DNA of 9,526 bases, taken from NCBI GenBank assembly GCA_937874815.1, contig CALNBW010000046.1, positions 1 to 9,526 of the forward strand. Reading direction: 5' to 3'. The stretch's first letter is position 1. Each line of letters opens with the position of its first letter. The notes under the pieces are model-generated. The model saw nothing but the letters and a program-made list of their open reading frames with translations. It did no database searches and was not told the DNA's origin. Shown piece after piece: positions 1 through 6,569 of the stretch. Made by a program: the position numbers and the translations under genes. This stretch comes from an uncultured Bacillota bacterium (lineage in GTDB: Bacteria; Bacillota; UBA994; UBA5500).

Positions 1-1
1 A

Positions 2-265
2 TGCGGGAGAGCCTTCGATACGGAAATAGTGCACCATTTCCTCCAGCAGGTAGCCTTTTATCCTACAGGCACTTTAGTACGCCTCAGCACAGGCGTTATC
101 GGGGTAGTGGTGGATGTGAACAAGCCTATTACCACCCGGCCAATTGTGCGGGCGCTTTATGATACAGAAGGCGAGGATTTGGGGTCCTATTACGAGCTCG
201 ATTTGAGTAAGAACAGTGATATCTCCATCATTGAAGTGATAGCAGATGATACGCGCCTGGCTTAG
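2..265 (+). CDS. HD-GYP domain phosphodiesterase, C-terminal end only (5' truncated by window)
   Basis: The frame is open from base 2 and ends at TAG 263-265, giving about 87 residues, so the gene starts upstream of the window. The visible part begins FDTEIVHHFLQQVAFYPTG and continues with TLVRLSTGVIGVVVDVN. This matches the segment that follows the catalytic core in HD-GYP proteins: the last helix of the HD fold, then a small beta-rich tail with the 'YPxGTLVRLSTGxIGVVV' pattern. HD-GYP enzymes of the family typically hydrolyse cyclic di-GMP to pGpG or GMP in the cytoplasm. The metal-binding HD and GYP motifs lie upstream and are not visible, so activity cannot be judged. A methionine at position 29 could open a shorter frame, but homology to the family tail runs through it and no ribosome binding site precedes it. 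The stop codon is inside a terminator, making this the last gene of its transcript. Confidence 0.8.
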   Translation, partial: CGRAFDTEIVHHFLQQVAFYPTGTLVRLSTGVIGVVVDVNKPITTRPIVRALYDTEGEDLGSYYELDLSKNSDISIIEVIADDTRLA

Positions 266-276
266 GCGCGTTTTTG
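251..276 (+). terminator. Rho-independent terminator overlapping the HD-GYP stop codon
   Basis: ACGCGCC (251-257) pairs perfectly with GGCGCGT (265-271) around a 7-nt loop (258-264), followed by a short T run (271-275). The TAG stop (263-265) lies at the end of the loop, so the last codons form the 5' arm. It separates the HD-GYP gene from the small membrane protein gene downstream. Confidence 0.75.
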
Positions 277-324
277 CTTCTAAGCAGCCATTGGCAACCA
301 TAGTGTAGAAAAGGGGTGGTGCGG

Positions 325-564
325 ATGCGGCGTCGACTCAGATCTCACTTGGTGGCTATCTTAGTAACATTACTTATAGTTATCGGGTTGCCTCGGCTGC
401 CAGCCATTTTCGGCCTGGGACTACCCAGTTGGTTTAGTCTTTTCTGGTTGCTTTTGGCGGTGTTAGTGCTCTTAGCCCATTTACAGCGCGCCCAGCTCTT
501 GGGGCGGCGCTATCGTACTGCATCCAAACAGAAGCACAAGCAGCGCCGTCGTTCAGAAACATAA
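325..564 (+). CDS. Small two-helix membrane protein of unknown function
   Basis: I do not recognise this 79-residue protein. It starts with a basic stretch (MRRRLRSH), followed by a hydrophobic segment at about residues 9-29, a short P/G-containing turn (about 30-35), a second hydrophobic segment at about 36-53, and a strongly basic tail (K/R/Q-rich to the end). The charge pattern predicts both termini in the cytoplasm and a short outside loop. I chose ATG 325 because the AAGGGG at 311-316 lies 8 nt upstream; the in-frame GTG codons at 316 and 319 overlap or abut that site and are less likely. The gene sits between two terminators, so it appears to be transcribed alone, but I see no convincing promoter in the short upstream gap. 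It could be a membrane-associated regulator or merely a conserved lineage-specific protein. No function is claimed. Confidence 0.6.
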   Translation: MRRRLRSHLVAILVTLLIVIGLPRLPAIFGLGLPSWFSLFWLLLAVLVLLAHLQRAQLLGRRYRTASKQKHKQRRRSET

Positions 565-993
565 AAAAAGAAACCGAGCCACAGAGGCTCGGTTTTTTGT
601 AAATCACTTGGTTACCAAAGAAAAACGAGTTGCCTGATGAACCCGAGCTAGTCATGCGCTACCACTGCGGCTGCTAACAAAGCTACTTCCTCTAGTGCCA
701 CTACTCAGCTCTGGCAATCTATTTCCTAACTGGTGCAGGATAACTTGACATCTGGTAGGTCCAGTTAACAGCTAGGGCGAGAGGTAGCCAGGCATAATAG
801 CCACAGTCTAGTGTAGTTCTTTGCGAGCAACGGGCAATCGCTAGCGCATCATCTAGGACAAGTGCTCATCCTTTCTGCGCGAAGCCTCCGAGGTTAGTTG
901 ACGGGTTCGGGAGAGAAAGGCAGACCCTACGGCGCGAGCCGATTCACCCCACTGATTATTCCCCGTACGAGCCAGCGGCTCGATTCGGCTTGT
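565..993 (-). ncRNA. Candidate unannotated structured RNA on the minus strand
   Basis: This stretch of more than 400 bases has no convincing protein gene on either strand. Three things suggest a leftward RNA of about 430 nt: a TTGACA-17-TAAACT promoter at 1000-1028 reading left, a hairpin with a minus-strand T-run at 571-598, and inverted repeats between them. Visible pairs (plus-strand positions) are CGAGCC 968-973 with GGCTCG 977-982; AGCCGA 937-942 with TCGGCT 985-990; TACGG 928-932 with CCGTA 963-967; TAACTGG 727-733 with CCAGTTA 761-767; and TGCCA 696-700 with TGGCA 712-716. I compared it by eye with tmRNA, RNase P RNA, SRP RNA, T-box and common riboswitch signatures and found none of their hallmark motifs. 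It may instead be plain intergenic DNA or a decayed gene, and some hairpins would form from either strand. The exact ends are inferred from the promoter and terminator only. Confidence 0.3.
571..598. terminator. Strong terminator with T-runs on both sides (potentially bidirectional)
   Basis: AAACCGAGCC (571-580) and GGCTCGGTTT (586-595) form a perfect 10-bp stem around the loop ACAGA. On the plus strand TTTTTT (593-598) follows. On the minus strand the stem is followed by a C and then seven Ts (complement of A563-A569). It therefore can end the small membrane protein transcript and equally any leftward transcript coming from the 600-1000 region. Confidence 0.88.
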
Positions 994-999
994 GCCTTT

Positions 1000-1028
1000 A
1001 GTTTACATAACCGCCTTGAGGCTGTCAA
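1000..1028 (-). promoter_or_regulatory. Leftward sigma-A-type promoter (TTGACA - 17 - TAAACT)
   Basis: Read on the minus strand, TTGACA (complement of 1023-1028) is a perfect -35 box, followed after exactly 17 nt by TAAACT (complement of 1000-1005), 4 of 6 matches to TATAAT. The expected start is near 993. A second perfect TTGACA lies 27 nt upstream (complement of 1050-1055) but has no good -10 at the right distance. No protein gene lies downstream in this direction, so the promoter would serve an RNA or antisense transcript. Confidence 0.4.
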
Positions 1029-1168
1029 AAGCACTTTTTGGCAACGTTATGTCAACAACTGCTAGCCAGCAAATTTAGGCAGCTCTTTAATAAACACTTG
1101 CTGCAGCTGTTAGCAGGAGATGAACGAGCCAGGCGAGAATGAGTACAGGAGTAAAGCGGGGTGACTTC

Positions 1169-4100
1169 ATGACTACTGGATTTGTGCACTTACACGTGCA
1201 TACAGAATATAGCTTGCTAGATGGGGCCGCCAGGATTAGCGATTTGATTCAACAGGCCAAAGAGCTCGGACAGCCAGCCATTGCGGTCACAGACCATGGC
1301 GTCATGTATGGCGTTATGGACTTCTATCAGGAAGCAAAGAAAGCCGGCATCAAGCCCTTGATTGGCTGCGAAGTATACGTGGCCACTAGAACGCGCTTTG
1401 ACCGTCAGCCCAAATTAGATGACTGCCAGTATCACTTGGTTTTGCTTGCCGTTAACGAAACTGGCTATCACAACTTGATTAAGCTGGTTAGCCAAAGTTT
1501 CATTGACGGATTTTATTATCGTCCCCGGGTTGATTGGGAACTGCTGGAGCAACATAGCGAAGGTTTGATTGCCGCTAGCGCCTGTTTGGGCGGCCAGATT
1601 CCCAGTCTTTTAATGAGCGGCCTGTATGAAGAAGCAAAAGCCGTTGCTCTGCGCCTGCAGGCAATCTTCGGGCGGGAGAATTTCTTTCTGGAGTTGCAGG
1701 AGCATGGTTTGCCCGGGCAGCGTTCCGTAAATGAGGCCCTGGTAAGAATGTATCATGAAATAGGGGCCCCTTTAGTTATTACCAACGACGTTCATTACGT
1801 CAAGGCTGAAGACTACGAGGCCCATGATGTTTTGCTTTGTATCCAGACCGGCAAAACGGTGCACGACGAGAACCGCATGCGTTTTGTGCCCCAGTTTCAT
1901 CTGAAAACGGCGCAGGAACTGGCCGGCATGTTCAGCTATCTAGAGCCGGAGATAGTAGCTCAAGCTATGGCAAATACGGTTGCTATTGCCGAGCGTTGCC
2001 AGGTAGATTTCGAGTTTGGTGTTTCCCGCCTGCCAGTGTATGAGGTGCCGGAGGGTTTTACGCCTGAAACCTACCTGCGGCACCAAGTAACTACCCGTCT
2101 GCCCACTCGTTATCCCCATCCCAGCCAAGAAGTCAAGGAGCGGGTTGAATACGAGCTTTCAGTTATTGAAGGCATGGTGTTTGCCAGCTACTTCCTAATC
2201 GTAGCCGATTTTATTGACTTTGCGCGTAAACAGAAGATCCCCGTTGGCATCGGGCGCGGTTCTGGCGCTGCTAGCGTAGTGGCCTATATTTTGGGCATTA
2301 CTGGCCTCGACCCGTTGCCCTATAACCTTATTTTTGAGCGCTTTTTGAATGTGGAGCGCGTTAGCCTGCCGGACTTTGATACCGATTTTTGTAATGAGCG
2401 GCGGGGCGAAGTGATTGACTATGTGGCCCGCAAATATGGCACTGAGAATGTTAGCCAGATTATCACCTTCGGGACCTTGCGCGCCAAGGCGGCTATTCGG
2501 GACGTGGCCCGGGCCTTGGGGTTGAGCTTTCAAGAAGGTGACCATGTGGCCAAACTCATACCTAGCAAACTCGGCATCACTATCAGCGAAGCCTTGGAGC
2601 AGGTTCCCGAGCTGCAGTTGGCCTATGAGCAGGAGCCTCAGACGAGGAAGCTAATTGATATCGGACGAGCATTGGAGGGGCTACCCCGCCATGCCTCCGT
2701 ACACGCTGCGGCCGTGGTTATTTCGCCCGAGCCGTTAGCCAACGTAGTGCCGTTAGCCAAGAATGGTGATGTGATTACTACCCAGTTCCCCATGGCCACA
2801 ATTGAGCAATTAGGCCTGCTCAAAATGGACTTCTTGGGGTTAACGACTTTAACGATTATCAATGACGCCCTGAAAGAAATCGAACGCAACTACGGTATTA
2901 CCATTGACCTAGATCAGCAAGATTTTAGCGACCCCAGTGTCTATGAGTTGTTGAGTAGTGGTGAGACTCTCGGTATCTTCCAGCTTGAAGGCGGGGGCAT
3001 GCGGGATTTCATTCGGCAGTTGAAGCCAACCTCTTTCGAGGACATTATTGCTGGTATTTCTTTATTCCGCCCGGGCCCCATGGACCAGATTCCTAAGTAC
3101 ATTGAGAACAAGCATAACCCGGCGAAGATCAAGTATGCCCACCCCCTGTTGGAGCCTATTTTGAATGTTTCTTACGGCTGCCTAGTTTATCAGGAGCAGG
3201 TGCAACAAATCGCTCGCAGTATGGCCGGTTACTCTTTGGGGCGGGCCGACATCTTGCGCAGAGCCATGGGCAAGAAGAAACCAGAAGTGATGGAGCAGGA
3301 GCGCCAAATGTTTGTGCATGGCCTAGTTGATGAAACCGGGCAGGTTGTAATTCCTGGTGCCCAGCGCTTAGGCGTGCCAGAAGACGTGGCCGACCGCGTT
3401 TTCGATGAAATGGCCGAGTTTGCTAAGTATGCTTTTAACAAGGCCCATGCCGCCTGTTACGCCGTTTTGGCCTATCGTACTGCCTGGCTCAAGGTGCATT
3501 ACCCTCAGGAGTTCATGGCGGCCATGCTGTCTGCAGTGGCCAGCGATAGCGACAAAGTGCATACCTACACGGAAGATTGTCAGCGCCTTGGCATCACCAT
3601 TGTGGCCCCCGATGTCAATATCAGCCGGGCCAAGTTCACTGCCACTGGTGGCAAGATTGCCTTCGGTTTGTCCGCCATCAAGAACGTAGGGGTGGCGGCA
3701 ATTGAAGCGATAATTGGCGAACGAGAGGCGGGGGGCAAGTTTGCTTCGCTCCTTGATTTCTGTCGGCGCATTGATTTGCGCGTAGTCAACAAGCGGGTCT
3801 TAGAAAGCCTGATTAAGTGCGGCGCTTTTGCCAGCACCGGCGCTAATCGAGCCCAGCTACTGGCTTGCTTGGATGACTGTTTAGACAAGGCGGCCGCCGA
3901 ACAGAAGAGCCGTCAGAGTGGGCAGATTTCCATGTTTGATCTTCTGACCGAAGCCGATACGGCACCAGCCATTGAGGTCGACTTACCTGATATACCCGAA
4001 TTTCCGGCGGAAGAATTACTGGCGATGGAGAAGGAACTGCTGGGAATGTACGTATCGGGCCATCCCCTAGATCAATATCGGCGGGCTTTAGCTGCTAGCA

Positions 4101-4627
4101 CGTCAATCAGCATTGAGATGCTGGCAGAGGCAGAGAATGGCCAAAAGGTTACCATAGGCGGGCGCATTATCGAGGCTAAACAAATCGTCACTAAAACGGG
4201 TAAGCCCATGATGTTCTTTACTATCGAAGATTTCACCGGCAACGTGGAGGTGGTGCTGTTTCCAGAAGCCACTAGCAAGCATGGTTTTCTAGTTCAGGGC
4301 GATCGCATTGTGCTGGTAGAAGGAAAAGTTAGCTACCGTGACGAAAGGCTCTCTGTAATAGCCGATGCGATCACGGAAGTGGTTCCCGATGATTCCGCTT
4401 TTGTGGTGCGCTTCACTAATGACTCACTGGATCGTCTGGGCTATCTCAAAGTATTGCTGACCCGGTTCCCTGGCCCCATCCCCGTATACTTGTGTAAGCG
4501 CGGTAGCCGCCAGACGGTATTGGCGGATCAAAAATACTGGTGCGATGGATCAGCAGAGCTAGTGGATGAAGTAAAACGACTCTTTGGTGACGATGCAGTA
4601 AGCACTTCGCTGGCTAATGGTGAATAG
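1169..4627 (+). CDS. dnaE: DNA polymerase III alpha subunit DnaE (replicative polymerase)
   Basis: DnaE is the catalytic subunit of the replicative polymerase and adds dNTPs at the fork while bound to the beta clamp. The 1152-residue length fits the family. From ATG 1169 the order is: PHP domain (about 1-270), catalytic palm (about 285-570) with GIGRGSGAAS around 360-369 and PDFDTDF carrying D402 and D404, a third acidic residue D554 in KMDFLGL, the fingers with FRPGPM near 633-638, a helix-hairpin-helix region (about 828-895), a clamp-binding pentapeptide QISMF at 919-923, and an OB fold (about 990-1065). All likely PHP metal ligands are present (H9, H11, D18, H43, E68, H89, C139, D207, H209), so an associated 3'-5' nuclease is plausible, unlike in E. 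coli where the site is degenerate. ATG 1169 is preferred over ATG 1139 because GGGGTGA (1158-1164) lies just upstream and the usual family N-terminus MTTGFVHLHVHTEYS starts there. I found no convincing promoter upstream. It is clearly the DnaE, not the PolC, type. Confidence 0.97.
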   Translation: MTTGFVHLHVHTEYSLLDGAARISDLIQQAKELGQPAIAVTDHGVMYGVMDFYQEAKKAGIKPLIGCEVYVATRTRFDRQPKLDDCQYHLVLLAVNETGYHNLIKLVSQSFIDGFYYRPRVDWELLEQHSEGLIAASACLGGQIPSLLMSGLYEEAKAVALRLQAIFGRENFFLELQEHGLPGQRSVNEALVRMYHEIGAPLVITNDVHYVKAEDYEAHDVLLCIQTGKTVHDENRMRFVPQFHLKTAQELAGMFSYLEPEIVAQAMANTVAIAERCQVDFEFGVSRLPVYEVPEGFTPETYLRHQVTTRLPTRYPHPSQEVKERVEYELSVIEGMVFASYFLIVADFIDFARKQKIPVGIGRGSGAASVVAYILGITGLDPLPYNLIFERFLNVERVSLPDFDTDFCNERRGEVIDYVARKYGTENVSQIITFGTLRAKAAIRDVARALGLSFQEGDHVAKLIPSKLGITISEALEQVPELQLAYEQEPQTRKLIDIGRALEGLPRHASVHAAAVVISPEPLANVVPLAKNGDVITTQFPMATIEQLGLLKMDFLGLTTLTIINDALKEIERNYGITIDLDQQDFSDPSVYELLSSGETLGIFQLEGGGMRDFIRQLKPTSFEDIIAGISLFRPGPMDQIPKYIENKHNPAKIKYAHPLLEPILNVSYGCLVYQEQVQQIARSMAGYSLGRADILRRAMGKKKPEVMEQERQMFVHGLVDETGQVVIPGAQRLGVPEDVADRVFDEMAEFAKYAFNKAHAACYAVLAYRTAWLKVHYPQEFMAAMLSAVASDSDKVHTYTEDCQRLGITIVAPDVNISRAKFTATGGKIAFGLSAIKNVGVAAIEAIIGEREAGGKFASLLDFCRRIDLRVVNKRVLESLIKCGAFASTGANRAQLLACLDDCLDKAAAEQKSRQSGQISMFDLLTEADTAPAIEVDLPDIPEFPAEELLAMEKELLGMYVSGHPLDQYRRALAASTSISIEMLAEAENGQKVTIGGRIIEAKQIVTKTGKPMMFFTIEDFTGNVEVVLFPEATSKHGFLVQGDRIVLVEGKVSYRDERLSVIADAITEVVPDDSAFVVRFTNDSLDRLGYLKVLLTRFPGPIPVYLCKRGSRQTVLADQKYWCDGSAELVDEVKRLFGDDAVSTSLANGE

Positions 4628-4648
4628 ACTATCTTGACGAAGTAGTCT
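4626..4648 (+). other. Hairpin on the dnaE stop codon, before the pgpA-like gene
   Basis: AGACTA (4626-4631) pairs with TAGTCT (4643-4648). Inside it CTT (4633-4635) pairs with AAG (4640-4642), leaving one bulged T (4632) and a GACG loop. The TAG stop (4625-4627) enters the 5' arm. No T-run follows, so it is not a standard terminator. It may be an mRNA-stability or processing element in the dnaE-pgpA transcript. Confidence 0.45.
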
Positions 4649-4679
4649 TCGATCCTAGTCCGCCGAGGTGAAACAGAAA

Positions 4680-5156
4680 GTGAAAGAAATAGTAACCAGG
4701 CTTTTAGCAGAAAGAGGCGTCACTTTAGTTGATATCGCTCGTCTAGTTTATACTCTGCAACGCCCCTATTACCCCGCTTTATCGCTAGAGCAGTGCCTAG
4801 CGAATATAGATAGCGTGCTGGAAAAGAGGGAAGTACAATTTGCACTGTTGACAGGCATCACCCTAGATATGTATGCAGAACAAGGGTTACTCCCGGAGCC
4901 AATTCAGACAATTATTGCTAGGGATGAGCCCCTCTACGGAATTGATGAGGTACTAGCCCTAGGCATAACTAACGTATATGGCACCATTGGCCTCACCAAT
5001 TTCGGTTATTTAGACAAGACTAAGCTAGGTATCTTGGCCGTAATCAACGATAACCCCCAGGCAGTACACACTTTCTTGGATGACTTAGTGGCTGGGTTAG
5101 CAGCGGCAGCCTCTGCTCGCCTAGCGCACAATGGCTGGGTTCTGCTGGATGAATGA
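4680..5156 (+). CDS. pgpA: Phosphatidylglycerophosphatase A family protein (YutG-like)
   Basis: The protein matches the YutG branch of the PgpA family, which removes phosphate from phosphatidylglycerophosphate to make phosphatidylglycerol, a main membrane lipid. Recognisable blocks are RLLAERGVTLVDIARLVY near the N-terminus, PYYPALSLEQC, the KREVQFALLTGI segment, EPLYGIDEVLALGITNVYGTIG, and near the C-terminus HTFLDDLVAGLAAAASARLAH. The paired aspartates there (D134, D135 from this start) correspond to the conserved DD of the family and are likely metal ligands. I see no clear membrane-spanning helix. GTG 4680 is chosen because GAGGTG (4665-4670) lies 9 nt upstream; a longer form from GTG 4668 would add four residues but has no good ribosome binding site and uses that site as its own start. 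The gene lies 52 nt behind dnaE in the same direction and is probably co-transcribed. The family call is firm; the exact substrate is by homology. Confidence 0.85.
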   Translation: MKEIVTRLLAERGVTLVDIARLVYTLQRPYYPALSLEQCLANIDSVLEKREVQFALLTGITLDMYAEQGLLPEPIQTIIARDEPLYGIDEVLALGITNVYGTIGLTNFGYLDKTKLGILAVINDNPQAVHTFLDDLVAGLAAAASARLAHNGWVLLDE

Positions 5157-5182
5157 ACGGTTAAGGACCCAAGACTCATCCT

Positions 5183-5245
5183 CCTGCTAGTGCCTGGCGA
5201 CAGGTGCCCAGCAGGCCCGCAGCCTTCTCGGCCTATCGTTGCGGG
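5183..5245. repeat. Two tandem hairpins after the pgpA-like gene
   Basis: Hairpin 1: CCTGCT (5183-5188) pairs with AGCAGG (5210-5215), and inside it GTGCCTG (5190-5196) pairs with CAGGTGC (5201-5207), with two G-T wobbles, around a GCGA loop of the stable GNRA type. Hairpin 2 follows at once: CCCGCA (5216-5221) pairs with TGCGGG (5240-5245), with an inner GCC/GGC (5222-5224, 5230-5232). Neither is followed by a T-run. They may end or stabilise the upstream transcript, and the second overlaps the -35 box of the next promoter. Confidence 0.5.
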
Positions 5246-5267
5246 ATGAATTGTTGCGTGCTATGAT
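5239..5267 (+). promoter_or_regulatory. Likely extended -10 promoter for the pfkA unit
   Basis: TATGAT (5262-5267) matches 5 of 6 bases of TATAAT and is preceded by TG one base upstream (5259-5260), making an extended -10 (TGnTATGAT). TTGCGG (5239-5244), 17 nt upstream, is a weak -35 box, as is usual when the -10 is extended. The predicted start near 5274 gives a leader of about 75 nt before the first gene at 5349. Confidence 0.5.
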
Positions 5268-5348
5268 GACTCTAGTTTGAGCAGGGCTGTGCGGTACTTG
5301 CATATTTGGACAATTACTGTAAGCATGTGCGAAGGAGATAAGAGCTCG

Positions 5349-5573
5349 ATGTGGAAGGTCATATACATTGCACCTAGTTTACATGTTGCCAAGCGGCTGA
5401 AGGAACTATTGACAGCTGAAGGATTGCTGGTCACGGAGCGGGCGCTTGGCGGTGGCCCTAGCGGCAGTGGCCCGACTGAATTGCTAGTTCCTAAGTCAGA
5501 AGCCGCCGAGGCTCACGAGATCCTGAGTCGCGCCCTCTGCAGCAAAGTGATGGGTGTGCGGCCGCGGGCTTAG
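5349..5573 (+). CDS. Small DUF2007-like protein upstream of pfkA
   Basis: The 74-residue protein begins MWKVIYIAPSLHVAKRLKEL. It has a beta strand, then a helix containing AKRLKELLTAEG, a G/P-rich loop (about 34-42), the strand TELLVP, and a final helix with EAAEAHEILSRAL. That order (an N-terminal strand, a 'LKELLTAEGL' helix, then 'ELLVPxxEAxEAHEIL') resembles the DUF2007 family of putative signal-transducing small domains, but I cannot confirm membership. Similar short proteins beside pfkA in Clostridia are sometimes labelled 'glutamate decarboxylase', and nothing here supports that: there is no room for a PLP domain. ATG 5349 is chosen because AAGGAGA (5332-5338) lies upstream and the recognisable fold starts there; an open frame from ATG 5277 would add 24 unrelated residues and ignore that site. 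The gene ends 13 nt before pfkA, so the two are very likely co-transcribed. Confidence 0.7.
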   Translation: MWKVIYIAPSLHVAKRLKELLTAEGLLVTERALGGGPSGSGPTELLVPKSEAAEAHEILSRALCSKVMGVRPRA

Positions 5574-5586
5574 ATGGAGGAAATGC

Positions 5587-6549
5587 ATGACCAAGATTGG
5601 TGTGTTGACCAGTGGCGGTGATGCCCCGGGCATGAATGCCGCTATTCGCGCCGTAGTGCGCACCGGCATTTATCATGGCTACCAGGTGGTGGGCATTCGG
5701 CGGGGTTTTGCCGGGCTGCTGGCGGGAGATATAGAACAGCTGGAGCTGGGCTCGGTGGCTGACATTATTCACCGCGGCGGTACAGTGCTACGCACTGCCC
5801 GCTCGGAAGAGTTTGCTACCGATGCTGGACAAGCCCAAGCCTATGCCAACCTGGTTGCTGCGGGCATTCAGGGGTTGGTGGTTATCGGCGGCGATGGCTC
5901 TTTACAGGGGGCAGCTGCGCTGGCCGAGCGGGGCATACCCATTGTCGGGGTGCCGGCCACAATTGATAATGATATGGCAGGTACAGACCTAACAATTGGC
6001 TTTGATACGGCCATTAATACAGCCGTAACCGCCATTGACAGGATTCGCGATACCGCTACCTCCCATGAACGAACCTACATTATTGAAGTGATGGGACGCC
6101 TATCCGGTCATATCGCAGTAGCGGCTGGTTTGGCCGCTGGAGCCGAATCAATTGTCGTGCCGGAGGCACTGATTACTAATCAGCAGATCTGTGAGCGTCT
6201 GCAGCGCGGTTTTCAACGGGGCAAACGGCACTCGATCATCGTCGTGAGCGAAGGGGCCGGGTCAGGCTACGCGATTAGTGAATACATTAGAGCTTATACC
6301 GGACACCAACCGCGAGTCACTGTACTGGGCTACATTCAACGAGGGGGTTCGCCTACAGCCCAAGATCGTATCCTAGCTAGTCGTATGGGTTCTTATGCAG
6401 TAGAGTTGTTGCACCAAGTCCCAGGTGGTAGCCAGATGGTTGCCATCCGGGGAGGGCAAATCATTAGTTTGCCGCTGCGGGAAGTAGCCGGACAACCGCA
6501 TACTTTTGATCCGGAACTATTGCTGTTATCTCAAATTCTGGCTATCTAA
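5587..6549 (+). CDS. pfkA: ATP-dependent 6-phosphofructokinase
   Basis: PfkA phosphorylates fructose 6-phosphate to fructose 1,6-bisphosphate in the cytoplasm, the committed step of glycolysis. The 320-residue length and numbering run with the E. coli enzyme without gaps through residue 256. Visible landmarks are GGDAPGMNAAIR (G11 region), GGDGS with D103 and G104, TIDND with catalytic D127, MGR with R171, E187, R243, and QRGGSP with R252; substrate-binding R162 is also present. G104 is the residue typical of ATP rather than pyrophosphate donors. Two departures are noted: A124 in place of Gly in the PGTIDND motif, and L54 where E. coli has the effector-site Arg54; R21, R25 and R154 remain. 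Position 249 is Tyr where E. coli has His. ATG 5587 is preferred over ATG 5554, which overlaps the previous gene, because GGAGG (5576-5580) is 6 nt upstream. The gene is followed after 20 nt by the reductase, not by pyk as in many Bacillota. Confidence 0.96.
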   Translation: MTKIGVLTSGGDAPGMNAAIRAVVRTGIYHGYQVVGIRRGFAGLLAGDIEQLELGSVADIIHRGGTVLRTARSEEFATDAGQAQAYANLVAAGIQGLVVIGGDGSLQGAAALAERGIPIVGVPATIDNDMAGTDLTIGFDTAINTAVTAIDRIRDTATSHERTYIIEVMGRLSGHIAVAAGLAAGAESIVVPEALITNQQICERLQRGFQRGKRHSIIVVSEGAGSGYAISEYIRAYTGHQPRVTVLGYIQRGGSPTAQDRILASRMGSYAVELLHQVPGGSQMVAIRGGQIISLPLREVAGQPHTFDPELLLLSQILAI

Positions 6550-6569
6550 TGAATAGGTGGTGAACAGAC

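Noticed and set aside
434..655. Minus-strand open frame of 73 codons over the small membrane protein and terminator
   Set aside because: It runs through the terminator hairpin and opposite a better-supported gene, has no good ribosome binding site and no recognisable protein pattern.
600..720. tRNA-like stretch on the minus strand (GCAGTGGTAGCGC followed by GGGTTCATC)
   Set aside because: The D-arm-like and T-arm-like strings are too close together for an anticodon arm and no matching acceptor stem is visible.
900..1000. Glycine-riboswitch-like GGGAGAGA string
   Set aside because: The rest of the glycine aptamer core is absent and the downstream gene is dnaE, which gives no reason for it.
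1036..1092. dnaE promoter candidates (TTGGCA at 1038-1043; TTTAAT at 1086-1091)
   Set aside because: The two boxes are too far apart to pair with each other, and neither has a good partner at 16-18 nt, so no promoter is called.
3405..3689. 94-codon plus-strand frame inside dnaE, and several minus-strand frames there
   Set aside because: They lie fully within the dnaE coding frame, which is strongly conserved, and read as frame shadows with biased composition.
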